Origin: Candidatus Gastranaerophilales bacterium | Lineage (GTDB): Bacteria; Cyanobacteriota; Vampirovibrionia; Gastranaerophilales; Gastranaerophilaceae | DNA length: 16,568 bases | Assembly: GCA_947630355.1 (NCBI GenBank) | Contig: CANRHJ010000025.1 | Coordinates: forward strand, 1-16,568 | Direction of reading: 5' to 3' | In this document: positions 1-7,859 of the stretch, piece after piece | Layout: each line of letters begins with the position of its first letter | How positions within the stretch are numbered: the stretch's first letter is position 1 | Translations under genes and position numbers: made by a program | The notes under the pieces: model-generated | Database searches by the model: none | Told to the model about the DNA's origin: nothing | The model's input: only the letters and a program-made list of their open reading frames with translations

Positions 1-157
1 GATTTTTAAAGTAATAATACCTTTTGCTGCAATCTTGCATCGGATTTGAGCAAAACGGAGAGTCCTTATATTTCAAATATACAGCATTCTCTACTATAAA
101 TAGGAAAAAGACAAGAAGAAAAACATTTATCAGTACAAATTTGAGTCCCCTTTTCAA
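1..157 (-). CDS. Membrane-anchored hypothetical protein, 5' part only (runs off left edge)
   Basis: The frame is open from a TTG codon at 157 to the window edge and gives 52 residues. The start is chosen because a good Shine-Dalgarno (AAGGGG, 164-169) lies 6 nt upstream and an extended -10 promoter lies just before it. The N-terminus is a short basic stretch (MKRGLK) followed by a hydrophobic segment at about residues 7-22 (VLINVFLLVFFLFIV), so it is a signal anchor or an uncleaved signal peptide. After it comes a polar part with two cysteines (C36, C43) in SPFCSNPMQDCSKRYYY. I do not recognise the family. It lies downstream of the helicase-nuclease gene on the same strand but appears to have its own promoter. 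It could be a small inner-membrane protein with most of its mass outside the cytoplasm. The gene is cut by the window, so total length is unknown. Confidence 0.6.
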   Translation of the reverse strand, partial: MKRGLKFVLINVFLLVFFLFIVENAVYLKYKDSPFCSNPMQDCSKRYYYFKN

Positions 158-163
158 ATAAAT

Positions 164-169
164 CCCCTT
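164..169 (-). promoter_or_regulatory. Shine-Dalgarno deciding a TTG start
   Basis: On the minus strand AAGGGG is followed after 6 nt by TTG at 157-155. There is no in-frame ATG before residue 40 of the open frame, so this site supports the TTG as the start of the left-edge gene. Confidence 0.55.
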
Positions 170-191
170 TATACTTTCTTTTATCAGAATA

Positions 192-220
192 ATTATAACA
201 TGAGAATTAACATATCCGAA
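192..220 (-). promoter_or_regulatory. Extended -10 promoter for the left-edge gene
   Basis: On the minus strand a perfect TATAAT (192-197) is preceded by TG one base away (TGTTATAAT), an extended -10. Seventeen bases upstream lies TTCGGA (215-220), a weak -35, as is common with extended -10 elements. Transcription would start near 185, giving a leader of about 28 nt to the TTG at 157. This is seen by eye only. Confidence 0.5.
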
Positions 221-294
221 AATGTTGCCTCAAAAAGGTAATCATAAATTATGCACTCCACGATTGTCATACAGAAAAACACCTGATATTAATA

Positions 295-3200
295 TCAAAA
301 CAAATTCAAATTACACATTTGTTTATATGCGCAATATTTACAATTATCATCGTTTTTTTCAACAGGATTATAATTCATTTCCTCTATATTTTTGTAAACA
401 TAAAGTATTTTTTCTTTAATAATTTCATTATCAGTATCGCTAAGCGGAGTATAGAAATTTTGCATAGGTTCTTCAACAAATATAATACCGGCACGCGAAA
501 CCTTAAAATTCGGATTTAAAAGCTCTAAAGCTAATTTATAAAATCTTAATTGATTAAGATAATGTTCATATTCACCACCATCAGTTATTTTTGACTTAGC
601 TTTGGCTGAACCTGTTTTATAGTCATACAGTTCAAAAGTTCCGTCTGAATTTTTTTCTATTCTGTCAACAATACCTTTTATCTTATATTTTTCAAGGGGG
701 ATATTTGAAAGATAAAGCTCCGTCGAATACAATCGCGAAATCGGAGTTTGAACAATATCTTTATAGAAATTATCCAGAGATTTAAAACCCCTTTCTTCCA
801 ATTCTTTACGTTTATCGGGCGAATCAAATTTTTGCAAATCCAAAGCACTTTTAAAACTTGAAAGAAGTTTATCTTTTGACGGATACGAAAGTGTTTGCAT
901 GGCATACTTAAACGTATAATCAAGTGATTTATGTATTGCGCTGCCGTATGATGCCGCACTTAAATCTTCATTATAAACGGGAATTTTTAATACTTCAGAA
1001 TACAAAAAGCATCTCGGACAGGATATATATGCATTCATAGAACTCGGACTTAATATGAAATTTTGCATTCCGGCTTTTATTTCGGAGTGAAAAGCCGTTT
1101 TATAATCATATTTACATTTCGTCAAAGAAGAAACTATTTCAAAAGCATATTCATTTTTTGATAATTCGTGATTAAAAGTTTCAACCAAGTCTTCATTTTC
1201 ATTGACGGCATTAGAAATATATGCGGTTAACTCCTGCGGATTTCCGTCCGTAGAATTTGAAAAAGAGAGAGACAAATAATGTTTTGCTCTCGTAATACCC
1301 ACGAACAAAAGTCTGAGTTGTTCAGATTTAACGGCTTGATCCAAATCTTTATTATCTGTATCTTTTACTATAGGAAGCGACATTGTTCTCGTAATACGTT
1401 TCCCCTCCCACTTTTTGGCCGTTAAATTGGGAATAAAAACATAATCAAATTCTCTTCCTTTTGAACTGTGCATAGTTAAAAGCTGAACTGCATTTTGAGT
1501 ATATTCTTCTTTATCTATCAATATCGGAATACTGCTTTCAAATGCCGAATCAATATGGCTGATGAACTCTGATAATGTTATTAAAGGATTTCTGAATACC
1601 AAATTTTCTGCTTCATCAATTATTTTTTTTATTGCATATATATTATCAATTCTGTTTATTTCACAATTTACGAAATAATTTAAAATCCCCGTTCTGTTAA
1701 TTGTCTCAATAATCAAATTCTTTACATTTTCAGATGATTGCACTTTTTTAAGGAAATTAAAATCATCTAAAAATTTCATAACAGCGTATTTATTATTCCA
1801 CTTATAGCTGTCAAAATTTAAGGTTATGTTGGAAATCAAATCTTTATGATTTAATCTGCTTTGCTCCAGCAGAAATTTATAATCTTCCAAATCGAATTTA
1901 AACGGTTCCGATATTAAAAGAGCAAAAAGCTTATCAGCATATAATAAATGGTTATCAAGCATTTTAAGATAAAAATAAATGAGGATGGAAGAACTTATTT
2001 CAAAAATACTTTTATTTGATTTTATTTGATATTGAATATTTTTTGCTTCAAGTAATTTTGCAAAAACGGATAATTCGGAATTTTCTCTCGTTAAAACTGC
2101 GATTTTGGATAAATCTTTTTCCCCTTCGTTGTTTTTGGGGAAATCACTTGAATTTATCAAATTTTCTATTTGTGAAACCGTAAAATTATTCTCTTGAGTA
2201 ATATCGGCAAAGGAATGAAGTTGAATTTTTTTGTTTAAATTAACTATATCTTCATTTTTTGCCGTTAAACGTTTTGAGATTTTATATTTGGCAAAATTTT
2301 TATTGTCAACCAGTCTTGTTTTATCCTGAGAAATAACATTATAACTAAAGTCTAAGATATTTTGAGTCGAGCGGTTATTTTCATTAAGACAAATTACCCG
2401 GACAGAGGGAAAATGTAAAAGAAATTTTTCAAGCGTATCAGTTCTTGCGCCTTGAAATTCGTATATAATTTGGTCATCATCTCCGACAACAAATACATTA
2501 TCACACCCGGAGCCTTCCGCTAATTTATATACAATACTGTTTTGCGCAAAATTTGTATCCTGATATTCATCAACAAGGAAATATTTATATTTGGAAGCAA
2601 CTTCTTTTAATAAATCCGAATTATAATCAAAAGTATCAAGTACAAGAACTATCATATCGTTAAAATCAATAAGGTTATTCTTTTTAAGAGCAATATCATA
2701 GGCTTCGTATATATTCCAAGCTTCCTGAGCCTTTCCCATTTTTTTCTTATGAGCTTCAAAAGATTTGATAAAAGTAGGAACGAGTTTGCCTTTTTGTTGA
2801 CGTTCGTTATATTCAGCCGTTAAATCGTTCATTTTCCCCGTCCAAAGAGGATGTGTTTCCAAAACATCAAAATATTTCTCTTTTGTTATTCTGTTAGATT
2901 TAATTTCATCAACGGCATCAAGCAATTCGGGTATATAATAATATGAATCGCCCCATTTTGTCTTGTAATAAGTGATATTCATATTGTCGATGACTTCTCT
3001 CATAATGTTACGTTTTGTAATATCATCAACAATACTTACCCCATCAAGAAGTTCAAATTCATGCGGATAGTTTTGTATAATCTCATTACAAAAAGCATGG
3101 TAGGTATTAACCGTGACGGCCGCCGCATTGGTGCCTATTTCTTTTATAAGTCTTGCCTTCATTTCATTTGCTGCCGCTTCTGAATATGTTAAACATAATA

Positions 3201-3351
3201 TTTCTTCGGGAAGAATATTATTTTCAAGCATATGTTTAATTCGATGTATAATCGTAAAGGTTTTACCCGTACCTGGACCCGCCAGAACCATTACCGGACC
3301 TTCTATAGCATTGATACACTTAAGTTGATTTTCATTTGGAGTAATCGGCAT
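295..3351 (-). CDS. UvrD/Rep-family helicase fused to RecB/Cas4-like PD-(D/E)XK nuclease with Fe-S cysteines
   Basis: A 1018-residue superfamily 1A helicase. Motif I (Walker A) is AGPGTGKT at 24-31, motif II VDEYQDT at 260-266, motif III VVGDDDQIIYEFQGA at about 288-302, motif V LLTMHSSKGREFDYVFI at 624-640 and motif VI LLFVGITRAK at 681-690. From about 768 a PD-(D/E)XK domain follows: SCPRCFLYS at 777-785, a motif with H807 (GSAIHKSLD), D896 (GIVDRIE), and D910-Y-K912 (DYKTG). The C-terminus CKYCAYKQMC (1004-1013) gives CxxCx5C, the spacing of the AddB-type [4Fe-4S] ligands, with C778 or C781 as the fourth. It is expected to unwind and resect DNA ends, acting in recombination or against foreign DNA. 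The start ATG has GGGGAT upstream. No AddA or AddB partner lies next to it. The general family is certain; the exact subfamily (AdnA/AdnB-like or single-chain) is not. Confidence 0.93.
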   Translation of the reverse strand: MPITPNENQLKCINAIEGPVMVLAGPGTGKTFTIIHRIKHMLENNILPEEILCLTYSEAAANEMKARLIKEIGTNAAAVTVNTYHAFCNEIIQNYPHEFELLDGVSIVDDITKRNIMREVIDNMNITYYKTKWGDSYYYIPELLDAVDEIKSNRITKEKYFDVLETHPLWTGKMNDLTAEYNERQQKGKLVPTFIKSFEAHKKKMGKAQEAWNIYEAYDIALKKNNLIDFNDMIVLVLDTFDYNSDLLKEVASKYKYFLVDEYQDTNFAQNSIVYKLAEGSGCDNVFVVGDDDQIIYEFQGARTDTLEKFLLHFPSVRVICLNENNRSTQNILDFSYNVISQDKTRLVDNKNFAKYKISKRLTAKNEDIVNLNKKIQLHSFADITQENNFTVSQIENLINSSDFPKNNEGEKDLSKIAVLTRENSELSVFAKLLEAKNIQYQIKSNKSIFEISSSILIYFYLKMLDNHLLYADKLFALLISEPFKFDLEDYKFLLEQSRLNHKDLISNITLNFDSYKWNNKYAVMKFLDDFNFLKKVQSSENVKNLIIETINRTGILNYFVNCEINRIDNIYAIKKIIDEAENLVFRNPLITLSEFISHIDSAFESSIPILIDKEEYTQNAVQLLTMHSSKGREFDYVFIPNLTAKKWEGKRITRTMSLPIVKDTDNKDLDQAVKSEQLRLLFVGITRAKHYLSLSFSNSTDGNPQELTAYISNAVNENEDLVETFNHELSKNEYAFEIVSSLTKCKYDYKTAFHSEIKAGMQNFILSPSSMNAYISCPRCFLYSEVLKIPVYNEDLSAASYGSAIHKSLDYTFKYAMQTLSYPSKDKLLSSFKSALDLQKFDSPDKRKELEERGFKSLDNFYKDIVQTPISRLYSTELYLSNIPLEKYKIKGIVDRIEKNSDGTFELYDYKTGSAKAKSKITDGGEYEHYLNQLRFYKLALELLNPNFKVSRAGIIFVEEPMQNFYTPLSDTDNEIIKEKILYVYKNIEEMNYNPVEKNDDNCKYCAYKQMCNLNLF

Positions 3352-3494
3352 ATTTTAATCCCCGTTCTATTTTATAATATTATTTCCGATTTTTTATAAA
3401 AATACAATAAGTTTATATCTTTGAAAAATTTAGTAAAGATTTAATGGCAAAAAATAATTTCAGGAATTTTAATACATATACGGATTGAGGAAAT
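3352..3494. promoter_or_regulatory. Divergent intergenic region between helicase and repeat-protein operon
   Basis: This 143-bp, very AT-rich gap separates two divergent genes, so both promoters should lie here. Several -10-like strings occur (TATAAT at 3373-3378, TATAAA near 3396), but none has a convincing -35 at 16-18 bp, so I do not assign one. The leader of the downstream gene ends with a Shine-Dalgarno, GAGGA at 3487-3491. No small gene or stable hairpin is evident. Confidence 0.35.
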
Positions 3495-5171
3495 ATGAAA
3501 TTATCATTTGGGAATATAACCTTTAAAGCAGCCGCTTTAAAAGACTATAATATAAGAAAACAAGGAATAAAATTAAATTCCGAAAACGATAGTTTTATAA
3601 AACAAAAATCCATAAGTTTTAAACAGAAACCAAGACCTATATACATAATTACCCAAGAGGGCAAATATACAAAATATGATACGCTAAACGATGCCGCAAA
3701 AGAAATAGGCTTAACAAATCAAGCTCTTTCCGCAGGAATAAAGAATAAATCAATAACGGCAAATAAATACATAATAGTATTACCGGAGGAAATAGAAGAG
3801 TATAATCAAGACGGCGAATTAATAATATCACGTGAAAAAATTGATAATATAATATCAAGGTTTGAGAAAAAAAAGAACATAAAACCCAAAGGCCCGCAAA
3901 AAGCAGTTTACGCAATCACAAGAGAAGGTAATTACAAAAGATTTAATAATAAAACAGATGCCTCGCAAATATTAAATATATCAGCTGAAGGGATAGCCGC
4001 TTGTATAAATCATAAGGCATATACAGCGGGCGGATATGTTTTTGTTAACGCAGATGAAGTTGAAATACAAGGCGAAGCTGAATGTATTCCCGATGAAGAA
4101 AAGATAAAAGAATTGTCAAAAATATTTGAAAAGAAATACACTAAACGCGAACACCCAAAGGTGTTTTATTCAATAGATTTTAACGGCAATTACAAGAAAT
4201 TTCACGATAAGGAAGAAGCCGCAAAAGAATACGGCGTAATGCAGTCGGGGATTTCTTCATGCCTGCGGCATAAGAGTTATACTTGCGGCGGGTATATATT
4301 TGTCAAAGCTGAGGAAATAGAAAAAACAGATAAATCCGGCAATACAGAAGTTGACGAAAACAAGGTTAACGAGCTGATAGAAGCCGCAAATGAAAACAGT
4401 AAAATATGCAGAATATATGCAATTGATAAAACGGGGAAATACATAAAATTTCCGAGCATAAGCACGGCGGCAGAAGAGCTTAATGTGTCAAATAATATAA
4501 TATCAATGCATTTATCAAATCAAATTCAAAATCCTTTTAAATACGCTTTCGTAAGAGCAAACGATGTGGAAATAAAAAATAAAGACGGCACTACTCAATT
4601 AGACACGGAAAAGCTGGAAGAAATAAAACAGCGAATAACCGTCCCCGAAAGATCTAACAGGGTGAAATTATACGCCGTTGATGCACAAGGCAATTATAAA
4701 TATTACAAAAGTATACAGGATGCAGCAGATGATATAGGCATAAACAGAACATCCGTATACCAATGTTTAAACGGTCTTGCTTGCACCGCTAACGGTTATG
4801 TAATTATTCCCGCAGATAAAGCGGAAACAGAAAACGAAAACGGCGAAATAATCACTGATGAAAATAAAATAAAAGAGTTAAACAAGTCCATAAGATTATT
4901 CAGTCAAAGAAAAAGCACTCCCGTGTACAAAATAACAAAAGAAGGGAAATTTAAGAGATATAACTCAATAAAGCAGGCAGAAAGAGAGAATAATCTTTGT
5001 CAAAGCGTTATTCTAAGATCAATAAATAAACGTATGCCGTTAAATTCAATAGCATTTATACCGGCATCTGAAGTGGATACTTATGATGAAAACGGCAATT
5101 ACATCACACAAAAAGAAATTCTGAAAAATTATTATAAAAATATTTTCGGAGAATTTAACAGAAAAGAGTAA
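3495..5171 (+). CDS. Tandem-repeat protein with six NUMOD1/IENR1-like DNA-binding units
   Basis: A 558-residue protein. The N-terminus (1-47) has two copies of the FK element (NITFK at 7-11, SISFK at 39-43), and then six units of about 85 residues begin near residues 48, 137, 223, 306, 392 and 477. Each unit has the pattern VYxIxxxGxYKxF-x4-[DE]AAxxLGIS-x3-I-x2-C, then GGYxFVxAxEVE, then an acidic DENG-type linker and a charged helix. The first part matches what I know of NUMOD1 (a beta hairpin plus helix-turn-helix found beside homing endonucleases), including the 'TAGGY' end. There is no nuclease, ATPase or signal sequence. It is probably a modular nucleic-acid-binding protein; its target and role are unknown. 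ATG start with GAGGA 4 nt upstream. It is co-transcribed with the next gene (11-nt gap). NUMOD1 membership is by eye and should be tested with a profile. Confidence 0.8.
   Translation: MKLSFGNITFKAAALKDYNIRKQGIKLNSENDSFIKQKSISFKQKPRPIYIITQEGKYTKYDTLNDAAKEIGLTNQALSAGIKNKSITANKYIIVLPEEIEEYNQDGELIISREKIDNIISRFEKKKNIKPKGPQKAVYAITREGNYKRFNNKTDASQILNISAEGIAACINHKAYTAGGYVFVNADEVEIQGEAECIPDEEKIKELSKIFEKKYTKREHPKVFYSIDFNGNYKKFHDKEEAAKEYGVMQSGISSCLRHKSYTCGGYIFVKAEEIEKTDKSGNTEVDENKVNELIEAANENSKICRIYAIDKTGKYIKFPSISTAAEELNVSNNIISMHLSNQIQNPFKYAFVRANDVEIKNKDGTTQLDTEKLEEIKQRITVPERSNRVKLYAVDAQGNYKYYKSIQDAADDIGINRTSVYQCLNGLACTANGYVIIPADKAETENENGEIITDENKIKELNKSIRLFSQRKSTPVYKITKEGKFKRYNSIKQAERENNLCQSVILRSINKRMPLNSIAFIPASEVDTYDENGNYITQKEILKNYYKNIFGEFNRKE
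3636..5153 (+). repeat. Six tandem protein-coding repeats of about 255 bp
   Basis: Unit starts are near 3636, 3903, 4161, 4410, 4668 and 4923. The conserved tyrosine of each unit falls at residues 50, 139, 225, 308, 393 and 478, giving periods of 89, 86, 83, 85 and 85 residues. DNA identity between units is low and the similarity is seen in protein, so the duplications are old or under diversifying change. The last unit differs from the others, ending in YYKNIFGE. Confidence 0.8.
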
Positions 5172-5182
5172 AGGTAAACATT

Positions 5183-6316
5183 ATGAGAATATTATTTAAT
5201 CCGACAATAAATCCGATAAAAACAAGTTTTACACAACGCAAAAAAGCGGTATATGTTTTTAACAAGGATTATGAATACAGAAAATATAACAGTCAACAAG
5301 AAGCATCAGAAAGCTTAGGGATTCCAATAAGCGGTATATCAGCCTGCGCGGCAAACAGAATAAACAGCACATACGGCTATATAGTTTTTAATGCGGAAGA
5401 TATTGAAAAACGGGATGAAAATAATAATATAATAATAGACGTAAACGACAAACAAGATAGATTTAACTCTGCATATAAAAACAAAGGCAATTCCGTAAAA
5501 AAAGTAAAGAACGGAATATATGCCGTAGACAAAGACGGGAATTTTACCAAGTTCAAAACGAAGAAAGAAGCCGCTCAAGCTTTGGGCTTATCTATTGATG
5601 TTGTAAAAAGATGCATGAAACATAATTCCATAGCAAACGGTTCATACCTGCTGCTTTATGCGGAAGATGTTGAAAAACAGGATGAAAACGGTGAAAATAC
5701 AGCTGACTTATGCAAAATAAAAAAACTTACGAAAAAATTTGAATATCATAACGGTAAAAATCCCATATATGCAATTGATGAAAACGGACAATATCAGAAA
5801 TATGAGAGTCTTTTAGATGCCGCCGAGAAACTGTCCATTTCGCATTCAGACGTAAGCAGAAGCTTAAATGATAAAATCCGGGTCAGAAACGGATTTGTTT
5901 TTCTGAGAGCCGAAGATGTTGAAAAGTTTGATGAAAACGGCGATACCGTTGTCGATACAGAAAAGCTCAATAAATTAGCGGAGCTTAAAAGAAATAAAAT
6001 CGGAAATGACAATAAAAGCTTATGTGTATACAGAATTACCAAAGAAGGAAAATTTAAAAGATACGGTTCAATAAATGAAGCTTCAAGACAGACAGGCATA
6101 ACAGGGGTTACAATAAAAGCTCATCTTTTAAACAAAACGGCTACAAAGGATAATCAAGCATTTATTTCGGCTTCCGACGTTGATATATATACACCCGATG
6201 GAACCATAAAGCCAAACAAACAAGTTTTAAGAAAATTTTATAAAGATATTTTCGGAGAAAAAGAAAAAATAATTCTTACAAAAAATTCTTCAAATGGTTA
6301 TCTCTTCCGCCGATAG
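5183..6316 (+). CDS. Tandem-repeat protein with four NUMOD1/IENR1-like units (paralogue of the preceding gene)
   Basis: A 377-residue paralogue of the upstream protein. A 22-residue N-terminus (containing TSFTQRK, a degenerate version of the neighbour's SFKQK) leads into four units with conserved tyrosines at residues 24, 113, 196 and 283. The linkers read [AS][ED]DVEKxDENG. The final unit (VYRITKEGKFKRYGSI ... FYKDIFGE) is closely similar to the final unit of the upstream protein, so the C-terminal unit looks like a fixed cap while internal unit number varies. After IFGE it runs about 18 residues further than its paralogue, and the extra codons lie over the 3' end of the convergent PHP gene (41-bp overlap). 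AAAGGT (5170-5175) precedes the ATG. Probable DNA-binding protein without an enzymatic domain; role unknown. Confidence 0.8.
   Translation: MRILFNPTINPIKTSFTQRKKAVYVFNKDYEYRKYNSQQEASESLGIPISGISACAANRINSTYGYIVFNAEDIEKRDENNNIIIDVNDKQDRFNSAYKNKGNSVKKVKNGIYAVDKDGNFTKFKTKKEAAQALGLSIDVVKRCMKHNSIANGSYLLLYAEDVEKQDENGENTADLCKIKKLTKKFEYHNGKNPIYAIDENGQYQKYESLLDAAEKLSISHSDVSRSLNDKIRVRNGFVFLRAEDVEKFDENGDTVVDTEKLNKLAELKRNKIGNDNKSLCVYRITKEGKFKRYGSINEASRQTGITGVTIKAHLLNKTATKDNQAFISASDVDIYTPDGTIKPNKQVLRKFYKDIFGEKEKIILTKNSSNGYLFRR
5249..6259 (+). repeat. Four tandem protein-coding repeats of about 260 bp
   Basis: Units begin near 5249, 5516, 5765 and 6026, with conserved tyrosines 89, 83 and 87 residues apart. 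They are the same module as in the upstream gene. The last unit pairs with the last unit of that gene rather than with its own neighbours. Confidence 0.75.
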
Positions 6317-7859
6317 GGATAAGTCCTTTTTTCTCGCACAGTTCATTCAAACTATTAATGCTTGCGGAGTCTATATTTTTATATGCCTGATGATAGCTTT
6401 CCGTTGCAATAAGTTTTCCTTTGAATTTATCCTTTAAATAATTGATAAAATTTTCGGGATGATTTGTTCGTTCAGTGATATAAAAAGGATGCGCCAATGC
6501 CAATAAAACATTATTATCAGATTTAAATGCATTACAAATTTCATCAACAGTATTTTCACTTTGTACTTTAAATGTATTATCTGCCAGCAAATGAGGTTCA
6601 AATGACTTTCTGATATTTATAATACTTTGATTTTCACAAACATCGTATGGCACAAGTTTCATATCTTTTAAATTACCCAATGCTTTTCCTTTAGAAGCTT
6701 TAGACATAATTTCGGAATAATATTTTTCGGGGTCTTTTAATTCGGACTCAGCAAGTCTTGTCACGGCCAGCTTTGTCTGTCCGTAATGATGCACACGCCA
6801 ATGTAAATTCATGGAAAACATATCTTTTGTCATATCGGTATTATAAATTTTTGAAAATTCTTCCGTTGAAAATTTAACGTCGGGAAATTTATTTTTAATT
6901 TCATTTATAAAATTATTAATCATATTAAATCTTTTTGAATGCAATTCTTTGAGCATATTACGTAAAGTTTCACTAAAAGGATTAATACAAAAAGCAAGAA
7001 CTTCGCTTGTTTCGGCAGGATTTGAACTTTTATCCGCAAGATGAGCAAAACTCAATTCCGCAGCGGGAATAAAATTAATATGTTTAAATTTATCGGGATT
7101 TTTAGCAATAACAGATAAAGCTTCAATAACACCTCCGACACCGTCGTGATCGCTTAAAGCAAAGGTAAAATTGGATTTAGTTTTTTCAAATAGTTCATCG
7201 CCGTACTTTGCAGCCTGATCTAATATATCTTTTACACAAGCTTTTCCGTCGGAATAATTTGAGTGAGAATGTAAATCAGCTTTAAATATACCGTTCGCAA
7301 TATTTTCAGGCGTATAAACATAATTTTCACGTTTCAAACTTTTAATAATATTGAGAAATTCGTCTTTATCTTTGACACAAGATAAAGACTCAGGTTCAAT
7401 TTTGATGCCCAAATGTTTTTCTAAGCCTTTCGCCAGAGCGCTTCTGTAATTATTGCAATCGGCGGGGATTATTTTATCTGAACTTGATATTTGTTTTACC
7501 GATAATTTATTATATCCTTTAATTGCCATTAGAGCCAAAGCGGAAGCAGACAGAATTATTAAACCCGCTTTTATATACTTTTTGTATTTACCACTTAATT
7601 TTTGTCGAAAACCGTTTACTTCATTAATTTTATTTTCGCCTATATTGCCTGTAGGTTTTTCATTCAATCTTTGCCGTATAAGGTTTGTTGGCTGATAATT
7701 TAATACGTTTTCATTACCAGCTAAGGAAATAAATTTTTGAGTGGCAGTTTTAAAAGGTAAGCACTTGTACGGCGACGATGAGTCGGCGGGAAAGTGTGAC
7801 ACCGGATTAGATTTATATGGATTTGGGAAAGGAAAAACGAACTTATTAATTTTCATCAT
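6276..7859 (-). CDS. Membrane-anchored PHP-domain phosphoesterase
   Basis: A 527-residue protein. Residues 1-95 are polar with no known domain, one hydrophobic segment lies at about 96-113 (IKAGLIILSASALALMAI) between basic residues, and a PHP domain fills about 190-527. The metal-binding motifs are complete: DLHSHS 195-200 (H197, H199) with D204, SDHDG 236-240, E268 (PAAELS), H457 (LALAHPF) and D520/H522 (GRDNH). The PHP family hydrolyses phosphoester bonds in nucleotides, nucleic acid ends or histidinol phosphate; a YciV/RNase AM-like nuclease or nucleotide phosphatase is the closest idea. The insert between E268 and H457 is large. Its ATG overlaps the last codons of the upstream gene by 14 nt, so translation is coupled. 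The only FK-like element is CLPFKTA at 33-39. The last metal motif is encoded inside the overlap with the convergent repeat gene. PHP identity is firm; substrate and topology are open. Confidence 0.85.
   Translation of the reverse strand: MMKINKFVFPFPNPYKSNPVSHFPADSSSPYKCLPFKTATQKFISLAGNENVLNYQPTNLIRQRLNEKPTGNIGENKINEVNGFRQKLSGKYKKYIKAGLIILSASALALMAIKGYNKLSVKQISSSDKIIPADCNNYRSALAKGLEKHLGIKIEPESLSCVKDKDEFLNIIKSLKRENYVYTPENIANGIFKADLHSHSNYSDGKACVKDILDQAAKYGDELFEKTKSNFTFALSDHDGVGGVIEALSVIAKNPDKFKHINFIPAAELSFAHLADKSSNPAETSEVLAFCINPFSETLRNMLKELHSKRFNMINNFINEIKNKFPDVKFSTEEFSKIYNTDMTKDMFSMNLHWRVHHYGQTKLAVTRLAESELKDPEKYYSEIMSKASKGKALGNLKDMKLVPYDVCENQSIINIRKSFEPHLLADNTFKVQSENTVDEICNAFKSDNNVLLALAHPFYITERTNHPENFINYLKDKFKGKLIATESYHQAYKNIDSASINSLNELCEKKGLIPIGGRDNHLKNFL

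Noticed and set aside
284..297. Perfect 14-bp palindrome TGATATTAATATCA at the helicase stop codon
   Set aside because: As a hairpin it could form only a 5-bp AT-rich stem, with a T-rich tract some bases later; too weak to call a terminator, and such palindromes are frequent in AT-rich DNA.
222..419. Plus-strand frame of 65 codons at the left end
   Set aside because: It is largely antisense to the end of the helicase gene and has no protein features beyond composition.
3432..3445. 14-mer AGTAAAGATTTAAT that also occurs at 11436-11449
   Set aside because: The second copy lies in a terminator loop and the flanks differ. In AT-rich DNA of this length one chance repeat of this size is plausible.
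3636..6259. Repeat operon considered as CRISPR-like or DNA-level tandem repeats
   Set aside because: The units are coding, about 255 bp long and too divergent in DNA; the repeat signal is in the protein.
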